A stretch of DNA of 9,027 bases. It comes from Bacteroidales bacterium. GTDB taxonomy: Bacteria; Bacteroidota; Bacteroidia; Bacteroidales; UBA12077. The stretch is taken from assembly GCA_030600865.1 (NCBI GenBank), contig JAUVUS010000071.1, positions 1 through 9,027 on the forward strand, read 5' to 3'. A model generated the notes under the pieces. The model saw only the letters and a program-made list of their open reading frames with translations, made no database searches and was not told where the DNA came from. Every line of letters begins with the position of its first letter. Within the stretch, counting starts at the first letter, position 1. Position numbers and translations under genes: made by a program. Positions 1-6,105 of the stretch are shown in pieces.

Positions 1-263
1 GGCTTATAATGCAATAAAACACTTAATGTATTATGTTTGTGTTCATCGAAAATTGCTTCATATCCAACTCCTACTCCTACTTTTCGTGAAATACCAAAAT
101 TTTTAATAAAATGAATATGTATGCCATATGCAATATCTTCTTCATTAAAATTATACACTACTCCGTTTGATAATCCTATTTCATATTTAGAATGATGATG
201 ATCTTCTGCAACTAATTGAAATGAAATAATAAGCAGTAGAATTATTATTAATGTTTTTGACAT
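1..263 (-). CDS. Exported His-rich protein, probable outer-membrane beta-barrel (N-terminal part)
   Basis: Reading in from the left edge on the minus strand, 87 codons are open from an ATG at 263-261, and the 3' end lies outside the window. The product starts with a signal peptide (MSKTLI followed by a run of Ile/Leu, likely cleavage after LVA near residue 19). The mature part begins EDHHHSKYEIG, followed by alternating hydrophobic/polar stretches (GLSNGVVY, GIHIHF, GVGVGYEA), which is the pattern of outer-membrane beta-strands. Histidines are frequent (HHH at 22-24, HIH at 49-51, DEHKH at 73-77), so metal contact at the periplasmic or outer-membrane side is possible, but this is inference. 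The family resembles small uncharacterised Bacteroidota beta-barrel proteins. No function can be assigned from the visible part. No convincing -7 box was found upstream. Confidence 0.75.
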   Translation of the reverse strand, partial: MSKTLIIILLLIISFQLVAEDHHHSKYEIGLSNGVVYNFNEEDIAYGIHIHFIKNFGISRKVGVGVGYEAIFDEHKHNTLSVLLHYK

Positions 264-398
264 AAGAATCCTAAATTTTTATAATACTAATTTAAGATAT
301 TTAAAAAACAAAATCCAGTAAAATTGTTAAGTTTAAAATTATTAATCCTATTTTTTTCATTTTGACTGTTATATAAGCCATGAAAATAAACCGTTTTT
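264..398. other. AT-rich intergenic spacer, no gene seen
   Basis: This 135-bp spacer lies between the leftmost partial gene and the C-terminal remnant of the nitroreductase. It holds no exact TAnnTTTG box, no GC-rich hairpin and no credible gene. A 19-codon minus-strand frame beginning MKKIGLII at 360 looks like the start of a signal peptide but stops at once. Confidence 0.5.
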
Positions 399-503
399 TT
401 ACCTTTCTCTCAATTGTCCTCCTCCTGTTGGATATCCTATCGGCATAATATACAATGGTTCTTCTTCGTTAGGTAACATAATTACATTACTTACCATTCT
501 GTC
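399..503 (-). pseudogene. C-terminal remnant of the nitroreductase, separated by an in-frame TAA
   Basis: Directly after the stop codon of the upstream nitroreductase frame (TAA, 506-504 on the minus strand), the same frame stays open for 34 codons to a second TAA at 401-399. The translation holds the conserved end of nitroreductase/SagB proteins: DRMVSNVIMLP, then NEEEPLYIMPIGYP, then a short basic tail. The 'LP..EEPLYIMPIGYP' block is a hallmark of the C-terminus of this family, where the last segments help bind FMN and form the dimer. With the TAA counted as one codon, the full protein would have about 241 residues, a normal size. The remnant has no start context of its own, so it is either dead sequence after a nonsense mutation or is reached only by readthrough. 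A sequencing or assembly error is the other possibility. Confidence 0.75.
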
Positions 504-1124
504 TTAGAATGCTCCAACCGTGCAAGTGCCCAAATTCATTGCCACAACCTGCAAGCACACATTTTGTGCTGAATGTCCAAGATCCATACAAACATATCGC
601 TCTCTTCCACGATCTTTATATTTTTTTGTGGTTCGCGAATAAACAGCCGAATAAACAAGACTTATCGGGGCCTGTTCTATAAACTCCTGATTCAATGCTG
701 CATCAGCCAGTTCTTTTCTAACATCCTGATCGTAGGTTTTCAATAAAAAATGACCTTCAGGCAAGTACTTGTAAATTCCTTTTTCCAAACCTTTAACATT
801 TCCCACAACAACATAAATTTCCAAAGGATACAATGCTCCTGCAGAAGGTGCAGTTTTAAATCCACCACGTAATAATGAAGGAAAACTCATTTCTTTAGTA
901 ATTCCATAAGCAGCCCAAAGAATTTGAGAAACATGTTCTAAGCTTAGAGCATTCGATTTAAATTCCCGAACGGATCTGCGATCCAGCATGGCTTCCTCAA
1001 CCGAAATTGAACTTTTTAAGACTGGAGCTGGCAATTTAATCATATCTTTTTGATTATTATTAGTTGTAGCAAATGCAACATAATTAATGAATAAAGCCAG
1101 AAAAATAAAAACAACATATTTCAT
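504..1124 (-). CDS. Exported nitroreductase / SagB-type flavoprotein, truncated by a premature stop
   Basis: This 206-residue product belongs to the nitroreductase superfamily of FMN-dependent NAD(P)H oxidoreductases. Visible family features are the N-terminal RRSVREF motif (residues 49-55, FMN phosphate contact), TAPSAGALYPLEIYVVVG (91-108, the SagB-like central motif) and YVCMDLGHSAQNVCLQ (177-192), followed by NLGTCTVGAF at the end. A signal peptide (residues 1-19, FVxFIFLALF...VAFA, then T) suggests transport to the periplasm, which is seen in a Bacteroidota subgroup of this family, while classical nitroreductases are cytoplasmic. The frame stops right after VGAF, where relatives continue for about 35 residues; that missing tail is present downstream in the same frame. 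The truncated protein lacks the C-terminal PIGYP block, so it is probably inactive or unstable unless the stop is read through. Substrate unknown. It stands alone, with a 289-bp spacer upstream. Confidence 0.85.
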   Translation of the reverse strand: MKYVVFIFLALFINYVAFATTNNNQKDMIKLPAPVLKSSISVEEAMLDRRSVREFKSNALSLEHVSQILWAAYGITKEMSFPSLLRGGFKTAPSAGALYPLEIYVVVGNVKGLEKGIYKYLPEGHFLLKTYDQDVRKELADAALNQEFIEQAPISLVYSAVYSRTTKKYKDRGRERYVCMDLGHSAQNVCLQVVAMNLGTCTVGAF

Positions 1125-1413
1125 ATTAATACATCTTTTTAAAATAAAAATTTGAATACAAGTTACAAGAAAAGTTTTTAATTAACCTAAATGAAAATCA
1201 TGATTTCAAAAAAAAGGATGCCATTTTCAAATTTGACATATTAAAACTGTAGCTAAGCTTTTAGTTTTTAGCTGTTAGCCTTTAGTATGTTTAATCTTAT
1301 TTTTTGCTAAAGGCTAATAGCTAATAGCCAACAGCTTTATAACAAATCAAAAGTGAATATTTAATCGGCATTTAAGAATATAAATTTAATTGAACTTGTG
1401 TCAATTTTGGAAA
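1125..1413. other. Intergenic region between dusB and the nitroreductase
   Basis: The spacer lies downstream of dusB and upstream of the nitroreductase (both minus strand), so it should hold the dusB 3' end and the nitroreductase promoter. No exact TAnnTTTG box was found on the minus strand. The only clear structure is the long imperfect inverted repeat at 1255-1337. No gene was seen. Confidence 0.5.
1255..1337. repeat. Long imperfect inverted repeat with 7-bp GCTAATA tandem units
   Basis: Two 31-nt arms (1255-1285 and 1307-1337) are reverse complements at 26 of 31 positions by hand alignment, around a 21-nt AT-rich loop. The right arm carries two tandem copies of GCTAATA (1313-1319 and 1320-1326) followed by a partial third (GCC). 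The left arm has degenerate versions of the complementary unit. As RNA it would form a long hairpin, but with no T-run directly after it on the minus strand it is not a textbook terminator. It may serve as the 3' structure of dusB, or be a dispersed intergenic repeat of the REP/MITE kind. Confidence 0.7.
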
Positions 1414-2439
1414 TTAATACTGAAAGAATGAATAATCATCGTTTTGCTGGCTTTCGTCCATGTGTCCGTAATCCTCGGAAATACCGTCAAGGGTTTTTAT
1501 TAATTCCGGAACATCAAGTAAGGTAACCAGTTTTATTCGGGTTTCTTTAAAATGTGGTAATCCTTTAAAATAATTTGAAAGATGACGGCGCATTTCGTAT
1601 ACCCCTCGTGGCTCACCTTTCCATTCAATGGATTTTTGTAAATGAAGTTTTGCCAGTTCAACCTTTTCCTTAATGGTTAAAGGCTTCATTATTTCACCTT
1701 TTTGAAGATAGTCTTTTATTTCTTTAAATAACCAGGGACGACCAACCGTTGCACGGCCTATCATTATTCCGTCAACACCATATTTATCAAAAGCCAGTTT
1801 TGCAGATTCTGCATCTTTTATATCACCATTTCCGATAATCGGAATTTTCATTCGTGGATTATTCTTTACTTCTCCAATCAATGTCCAGTCGGCTTCTCCT
1901 TTGTACATTTGCTGACGGGTACGGCCATGAATAGCAAGAGCATGAATTCCTTTATCCTGTAATTGCTCTGCTAATTCTACAATTATTTTACTATCGTCAT
2001 CCCAGCCTAATCGGGTTTTTACAGTAACCGGAGTTTTTACTGCTTTTACAATAGCTTCGGTCATTTCAAGCATTAAAGGAATATTACGTAGCATTCCTGC
2101 TCCAGCGCCACGTGTAGCAATCTTTTTTACAGGGCAACCAAAATTTAAATCTATAAAATCGGGCTTTGCTGCCTCAACCATTTTTGCTGCCTCAACCATC
2201 GAATCAACCTGATGTCCATACAACTGAACTGCTGCAGGTCTCTCATAATCAAACAACTCAAGTTTTTTATAGCTTTTTTTACAATCTCGAATTAAACCTT
2301 CCGATGCCACAAACTCGGTATAAACCACATCGGCACCAAAATGTTTACACATATACCGGAACGATGGATCAGTAACATCCTCCATTGGTGCTAAAAATAA
2401 TGGTTTATCACCTAGCTCTATATTTCCAATCTTTACCAA
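1414..2439 (-). CDS. dusB: tRNA-dihydrouridine synthase B
   Basis: This flavoenzyme reduces specific uridines in the tRNA D-loop to dihydrouridine using NAD(P)H and FMN in the cytoplasm. The 341 residues fit the DusB/NifR3 family: LAPMEDVTDPSFR (16-28) opens the TIM barrel; DLNFGCPVKKIATRGAGAGML (97-117) carries the catalytic cysteine C102; VTVKTRLGW (138-146) holds conserved K141; IHGRTRQQMYKG (170-181) holds H171; IPIIGNGDI (199-207) and DGIMIGRATVGRPWLF (223-238) form the FMN phosphate site. The C-terminal helical domain contains RRHLSNYFKG, followed by a short polar tail. The start appears to be TTG: the frame is open upstream to a TAA at 2499-2497 with no ATG, and family proteins begin at this same M-V-K-I-G. 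The gene is transcribed away from the CPBP protease gene, with a 62-bp shared upstream region. Confidence 0.95.
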   Translation of the reverse strand: MVKIGNIELGDKPLFLAPMEDVTDPSFRYMCKHFGADVVYTEFVASEGLIRDCKKSYKKLELFDYERPAAVQLYGHQVDSMVEAAKMVEAAKPDFIDLNFGCPVKKIATRGAGAGMLRNIPLMLEMTEAIVKAVKTPVTVKTRLGWDDDSKIIVELAEQLQDKGIHALAIHGRTRQQMYKGEADWTLIGEVKNNPRMKIPIIGNGDIKDAESAKLAFDKYGVDGIMIGRATVGRPWLFKEIKDYLQKGEIMKPLTIKEKVELAKLHLQKSIEWKGEPRGVYEMRRHLSNYFKGLPHFKETRIKLVTLLDVPELIKTLDGISEDYGHMDESQQNDDYSFFQY

Positions 2440-2468
2440 ATTGCCAAATAATTGATTAAATTTAGGCG

Positions 2469-2476
2469 CAAATTTA
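2469..2476 (-). promoter_or_regulatory. Candidate -7 box for dusB (TAAATTTG)
   Basis: On the minus strand the octamer TAAATTTG matches the Bacteroidota -7 consensus TAnnTTTG exactly and would start transcription about 23 nt before the TTG start codon. No good -33 TTTG is present at the expected distance, so this is only half of a promoter match. In AT-rich DNA a chance match is possible. Confidence 0.35.
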
Positions 2477-2501
2477 TATAATTTTAATTTATCATTTTAA
2501 A

Positions 2502-3419
2502 ATGCGAAATTCCTTATCAGATTCACATCCATTTTCAAAATTTATATTTTCCTTATTTATAATTTTAGCTACTTTCCTGATAACATTTGTAATAGGGTTT
2601 TTAATAGCAATCCCTATCTTTCATATAAATATTAATGACCTGAATAGTGTTTTAACAGATTATAATGATCCGGATAATATTAAATTTCTAAAATATTTAC
2701 AAACAATTCAGGCAGTAGGCTTATTCATTATCCCGGCATTCATTATTGGTTACTTTTTTCACTCAAGATCAACTCGGTATTTAAAATTCAAATATATTAC
2801 AATTCGACCAGTTGTATTAACCATAATTATTTTATTTGCATCAGTTCCAATAATTAATTCTCTAACTGTTTTAAATGAAAGTATGCAATTCCCCGATTGG
2901 CTGAGTGGAATTGAAAACTGGATGAAAGAAAAAGAAATGAGTGCCCAGAAACTTACCGTAGCATTTCTAAAAATGGATACTATAAGTAGTCTTTTTCTTA
3001 ATATCATTATGATCAGTATATTACCTTCAATTGGAGAAGAATTAATTTTCAGAGGAATATTCCAGCGTTTATTTGCCGAATGGACAAAAAATATTCATTG
3101 GGGAATTGTTATCGCAGCTTTTTTATTTAGTGCTATGCACATGCAGTTTTATGGTTTTCTTCCAAGAATGTTGCTCGGGATTTTATTAGGTTATCTTTTT
3201 TACTGGAGTGGTTCAATTTGGGTACCAATACTTGGGCATTTTGTAAATAACACAACTGCTGTTATTATCTATTATTTCTATGCAGATGAAATGACAAAGG
3301 AAATTGAAAATTTTGGCGCCAACCAGGGTTCATTTATCTTTCTAGTACTTGGAATAGCTATTGTAACTCCTCTGCTTTACTTATTTTATAAAGAAAACAA
3401 AAGCTTATCTAAAGATTAA
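2502..3419 (+). CDS. CPBP-family intramembrane glutamic protease (CAAX protease / bacteriocin-processing type)
   Basis: This 305-residue membrane protein is of the CPBP (Abi/Rce1-like, peptidase M79-related) family, which cleaves or binds substrates within the membrane. The family motifs are all visible: EELIFRG (EExxxR; E179, E180, R184), FSAMH (FxxxH; F209, H213) and HFVNN (HxxxN; H246, N250). Hydrophobic segments near residues 13-38, 68-86, 101-120, 161-176, 200-212, 220-236, 244-260 and 276-296 indicate about eight membrane spans. A loop with NWMKEKEMSAQKL (139-151) sits between them and probably faces one side of the membrane. The ATG at 2502 follows an AT-rich leader without a Shine-Dalgarno sequence, usual for the phylum. 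It is divergent from dusB, and its last 11 bp overlap the oppositely oriented downstream gene. Homologues include bacteriocin self-immunity proteins, but nothing nearby suggests a bacteriocin; the substrate is unknown. Confidence 0.9.
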   Translation: MRNSLSDSHPFSKFIFSLFIILATFLITFVIGFLIAIPIFHININDLNSVLTDYNDPDNIKFLKYLQTIQAVGLFIIPAFIIGYFFHSRSTRYLKFKYITIRPVVLTIIILFASVPIINSLTVLNESMQFPDWLSGIENWMKEKEMSAQKLTVAFLKMDTISSLFLNIIMISILPSIGEELIFRGIFQRLFAEWTKNIHWGIVIAAFLFSAMHMQFYGFLPRMLLGILLGYLFYWSGSIWVPILGHFVNNTTAVIIYYFYADEMTKEIENFGANQGSFIFLVLGIAIVTPLLYLFYKENKSLSKD

Positions 3420-4146
3420 AAATTCTGGCTTCGTTATCTCTGAATAAGCTAATTGGTCCAATTTCATTTTTACGATAAACGTAAACCAAACCGTATTTCT
3501 GTGCTTTTTCTCTTTTTAGGTCTTCGGGCAATTCGCTGTAAGATTCTTCAACTTCGTTCCATACGTTTAAAATTATATCATCGGCTTCGTCTCGCAAATC
3601 AGCTAAATTATTTAAAGCCCTTGTATGATTTTTCTGAAGCATCTTTTGAAATTTGTATGCTTCTATAAAATTATCATAATGCACTCTGACAACAGCAATA
3701 GTAGGATTTGTAATCGGCGAATATCCTTTCATTCTTCTTTTTATCGCCCCATCAATAAGTATTCTGCCCCAATCTATTATATCCGACTCTGAATTTAACA
3801 AAGGCAGCTTACTATTATCTTCCTCAATTCCATAAAAAGGTCTTGTAGTTTTTTGTAACTCTCCTCTAATAATAGCCATGTTAACCACCTGAATGAAATG
3901 AGAGATATATAATTTTGCCTTCTTAATTTTTTTAAGATATTCTTTGTTATTTTTTATTTGTATATCGTACGTGCTTTTATGTTCTGTAATTACCTTTTCC
4001 CATTTCGGAAGAAATGATCTCATCCTTTGAAAAGTGCTTTGTTTAAACGCTAAATCCATTGGGGTTAATTCTTTCCCTTTTCGTAGTGCACTTTTTAATG
4101 CTTTTAATCTTGAACTATCGGTGTTAGGTAATCTTCTGTAAGGCAT
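3409..4146 (-). CDS. Uncharacterised 245-residue Bacteroidota protein
   Basis: No function is recognised. The protein starts MPYRRLPNTDSSRLKALK and resembles a conserved but uncharacterised family of the Bacteroidota with the same N-terminal signature. There is no signal peptide or membrane segment, so it is probably cytoplasmic. The N-terminal part (1-95) is strongly basic and rich in predicted helix, with a Lys-rich stretch at 64-78 (IKNNKEYLKKIKKAK). The middle contains PFYGIEEDNSKLPLLNSESDI (103-123) followed by DWGRILIDGAIKRR. The C-terminal part has a long acidic helix (LADLRDEADDIILNVWNEVEE, 181-201) and ends with VYVYRKNEIGPISLF and a short tail. The helix-rich, charge-segregated layout could suit nucleic-acid or protein binding, but that is only inference. 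It is convergent with the CPBP gene and transcribed alone. Confidence 0.8.
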   Translation of the reverse strand: MPYRRLPNTDSSRLKALKSALRKGKELTPMDLAFKQSTFQRMRSFLPKWEKVITEHKSTYDIQIKNNKEYLKKIKKAKLYISHFIQVVNMAIIRGELQKTTRPFYGIEEDNSKLPLLNSESDIIDWGRILIDGAIKRRMKGYSPITNPTIAVVRVHYDNFIEAYKFQKMLQKNHTRALNNLADLRDEADDIILNVWNEVEESYSELPEDLKREKAQKYGLVYVYRKNEIGPISLFRDNEARIFNL

Positions 4147-4193
4147 AATAATCTTTTTAGAAAATCAGAATTGTTAACAAGATGTTGATAAAG

Positions 4194-4236
4194 TGCGAAT
4201 ATATAAATTTATATGAAAAAACCAAGCGTATTCGCA
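4194..4236. repeat. Nested inverted repeat upstream of the uncharacterised 245-residue gene
   Basis: TGCGAATA (4194-4201) pairs with TATTCGCA (4229-4236). Between and partly overlapping them is the perfect palindrome ATATAAATTTATAT (4201-4214). The site lies about 50-90 bp upstream of the minus-strand start codon, where an operator could sit. Simple AT palindromes are common in DNA of this composition, so function is uncertain. Confidence 0.4.
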
Positions 4237-4408
4237 TTTAATTTTTTTAATAATTTTGCCTGATTCATAATCTGTTATTGTTAAAAACTCCTGAAACAAT
4301 TATATCATCTATGTTAAGACAATATTTAATAACCTTTTATTGGCATATAATCTTTTTATAAAAAATTTATTCAATCTTTTGCATAATAAATTTTTTATTA
4401 ATTAAAAA

Positions 4409-4436
4409 TTGCAGTCCTTTGTTTTTCTAAATTTTG
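4409..4436 (+). promoter_or_regulatory. Candidate promoter for the aminopeptidase P gene
   Basis: A TTG (4409-4411) is followed after 16 nt by TAAATTTTG (4428-4436), which is one base longer than the Bacteroidota -7 consensus TAnnTTTG. The start codon lies 54 nt further on. The imperfect spacing makes this a tentative call; the exact box TAATTTTG at 4251-4258 is an alternative with a leader of about 230 nt. Confidence 0.3.
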
Positions 4437-4490
4437 TAACGTAATTTAGTTTAAAATTAAAGTATTAATTATCAGGCAAATCAACCAATC

Positions 4491-5882
4491 ATGTTTAAAA
4501 AAGAAGTTTATATAGAACGCAGAAACCGGTTAAAAAATAAATTAAAAGGTGGATTAGTCCTTTTATTAGGAAATAATGAATCTGCATTTAACTATACCGA
4601 TAATGCCTATCATTTTCGTCAGGACAGCTCCTTTCTTTATTTCTTTGGGCTGGACTTACCTAATCTGGCTGGTATAATTGATCTTGATTCCGGGAAAGAA
4701 TATTTATTTGGAGATGATTTTAGTATTGATGATATCATTTGGATGGGACCTCAACCAAAAGTTAAAGAATTGGCTGCCGGAATAGGTATTGAAAATACAG
4801 AACCTCTTGATCAGCTTGAGAACTATTTAAGAAATGCAAAAAATCAAGACAGGAATATTCATGTTTTACCTTTTTACCGTGGTGATTCTATTATTCAATT
4901 CAGCAATTTATTAGAAGTTCACCAGTCGGAAGTTGAAGATTACGTTTCTGTAGAATTAATAAAAGCGGTAGTTGATTTACGTTCAATTAAAGATCAGTAC
5001 GAAATAGAAGAGCTTATTAAAGCATCTGCAATAGGATATAAAATGCATACTACGGCTATGAAAATGGCTAAACCGGGCATTTATGAGCAAGAAATTGCCG
5101 GTACTGTTGAAGGAATTGCTTTAGCACATGGTGGTATGTTATCGTTCCCGATTATTTTATCGCAAAATGGTGAAACTTTGCACAACCATTATCATGGCAA
5201 TATGCTACAAGAAGGAAAACTAATGCTTACTGATACCGGTGCCGAAACAAGCATGCATTATGCAAGTGACAACACTCGTACTGTTCCGGTTGGTGGTAAA
5301 TTCTCACAAAAACAAAAAGATATTTACAATATTGTTTTGGCTGCAAATAACCACGCTATATCTTTAATTAAGCCCGATATTCCTTATCGCGATGTTCATT
5401 TAGAATCGGTAAGAATTATTGCTGAAGGATTAACGAAATTAGGAATAATGAGAGGTAATCCTGAAGATGCAGTACGCGAAGGAGCACATGCAATGTTTAT
5501 GCCTCATGGATTAGGTCACATGATGGGACTAGATGTTCATGATATGGAAAATTTAGGTGAAGATTACGTAGGCTACGATAATGAATTTAAACGCGCCAGT
5601 CAATTTGGATTACGTGGTTTAAGATTAGGCCGTAAATTACAAGAAGGTTTTGTACTTACAACCGAACCGGGAATTTACTTTATTCCTGATTTAGTTAAAA
5701 AATGGAAAGCGGAAAAAATCAATGCAAGTTTTATTAATTTTGATAAAGTTCTTGATGAATACATCGATTTTGGCGGAATAAGATTAGAAGATGATATTTT
5801 AGTTACAGAAACAGGTCATCAAATGATTGGAAAACGAATTCCTATAAGTATTGAAGAAGTAGAAGAAACAATGAGATCGTAA
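4491..5882 (+). CDS. pepP: Aminopeptidase P family protein (peptidase M24B, Xaa-Pro aminopeptidase)
   Basis: This metalloenzyme removes the N-terminal residue from peptides with proline in second position and works in cytoplasmic peptide breakdown. At 463 residues it has the normal two-domain layout: an aminopeptidase P N-terminal domain (about 1-140, with AYHFRQDSSFLYFFGL at 39-54) and a pita-bread M24 catalytic domain (about 170-450). The dinuclear metal ligands can be placed at D248 in LTDTGAE, D260 in YASDNTRTVPVGG, H343 in HGLGHMMGLDVHD, E392 in TTEPGIYF and E433 in IRLEDDILVTETG. The conserved H of MPHGLGH and the TEPG motif are intact, so the enzyme should be active. There is no signal peptide. 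It is transcribed alone, followed within 40 bp by a strong terminator. Confidence 0.93.
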   Translation: MFKKEVYIERRNRLKNKLKGGLVLLLGNNESAFNYTDNAYHFRQDSSFLYFFGLDLPNLAGIIDLDSGKEYLFGDDFSIDDIIWMGPQPKVKELAAGIGIENTEPLDQLENYLRNAKNQDRNIHVLPFYRGDSIIQFSNLLEVHQSEVEDYVSVELIKAVVDLRSIKDQYEIEELIKASAIGYKMHTTAMKMAKPGIYEQEIAGTVEGIALAHGGMLSFPIILSQNGETLHNHYHGNMLQEGKLMLTDTGAETSMHYASDNTRTVPVGGKFSQKQKDIYNIVLAANNHAISLIKPDIPYRDVHLESVRIIAEGLTKLGIMRGNPEDAVREGAHAMFMPHGLGHMMGLDVHDMENLGEDYVGYDNEFKRASQFGLRGLRLGRKLQEGFVLTTEPGIYFIPDLVKKWKAEKINASFINFDKVLDEYIDFGGIRLEDDILVTETGHQMIGKRIPISIEEVEETMRS

Positions 5883-5922
5883 AAAGCTTTTTTGAGAATA
5901 ATTATTCAATCCATATATAATG

Positions 5923-5955
5923 CCCTGCCTCAAATTATTTGAAGCAGGGTTTTTC
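5923..5955 (+). terminator. Rho-independent terminator after pepP
   Basis: CCCTGC (5923-5928) pairs with GCAGGG (5944-5949). The stem continues through TCAAA/TTTGA with one mismatch and a 3-nt loop (TTA), and is followed at once by TTTTTCTTTT. The GC-rich base plus T-run directly after the stem is a textbook plus-strand terminator and separates pepP from the downstream surface-protein genes. Confidence 0.9.
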
Positions 5956-5985
5956 TTTTAATCCTTTTATAAAGTAAGACATCTG

Positions 5986-6016
5986 TTTGATTAATAAAAA
6001 AATAGCCATATCTTTG
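5986..6016 (+). promoter_or_regulatory. Bacteroidota sigma-ABfr-type promoter of the surface-protein operon
   Basis: TTTG (5986-5989) is separated by 19 nt from TATCTTTG (6009-6016), matching the Bacteroidota vegetative promoter (-33 TTTG, -7 TAnnTTTG) at both elements and in spacing. Transcription would begin near 6022-6024, giving a leader of about 83 nt before the first start codon at 6106. It lies just past the pepP terminator, which supports a separate transcription unit for the three genes to the right. Confidence 0.65.
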
Positions 6017-6105
6017 TTTACATTAGATTACCAAACACAGAATTGCCTTTTTTAAATCTTATAGATCTATTTGAAACATTTCAAATTCTTTATTTTTAAA
6101 AACAA

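Larger units (their letters stand above)
4147..4490. other. 344-bp AT-rich intergenic region between divergent genes
   Basis: This region should carry the promoters of the minus-strand uncharacterised gene and the plus-strand aminopeptidase P gene. It holds a perfect 14-bp palindrome ATATAAATTTATAT (4201-4214) nested inside an 8-bp inverted repeat (TGCGAATA at 4194-4201, TATTCGCA at 4229-4236). It also has an exact plus-strand -7 box TAATTTTG at 4251-4258 without a clear -33 partner, and a second promoter candidate at 4409-4436. No gene or tRNA was seen. Confidence 0.5.

Noticed and set aside
301..360. A 19-codon minus-strand frame starting MKKIGLII that looks like a signal peptide start.
   Set aside because: It stops before any mature part, has no visible promoter, and Lys/Ile-rich frames arise easily in such AT-rich DNA.
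2165..2199. Two near-identical 17-nt copies (18-bp period) inside dusB encoding MVEAAK twice.
   Set aside because: The spacing to the catalytic GCP motif equals that of E. coli DusB as I recall it, so nothing was inserted; it is a chance likeness of two helix turns with the same codons.
2166..2375. Plus-strand frame opposite dusB.
   Set aside because: It is antisense to highly conserved dusB coding sequence and shows no protein features.
2759..3007. Minus-strand frame opposite the CPBP protease gene.
   Set aside because: It is antisense to a gene with all family motifs intact and has no features of its own.
2502..3419. Bacteriocin immunity or anti-phage role for the CPBP protease.
   Set aside because: The family includes such members, but there is no bacteriocin, toxin or defence gene next to it; the neighbours are housekeeping genes.
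3453..3668. Plus-strand frame opposite the 245-residue gene.
   Set aside because: It shadows the minus-strand gene; composition is basic and random-looking, with no promoter.
5881..5907. Short palindromes AAAAAGCTTTTT and GAATAATTATTC just after pepP.
   Set aside because: They are short, AT-rich and not followed by a T-run of use; the real terminator is the GC-based hairpin at 5923-5955.
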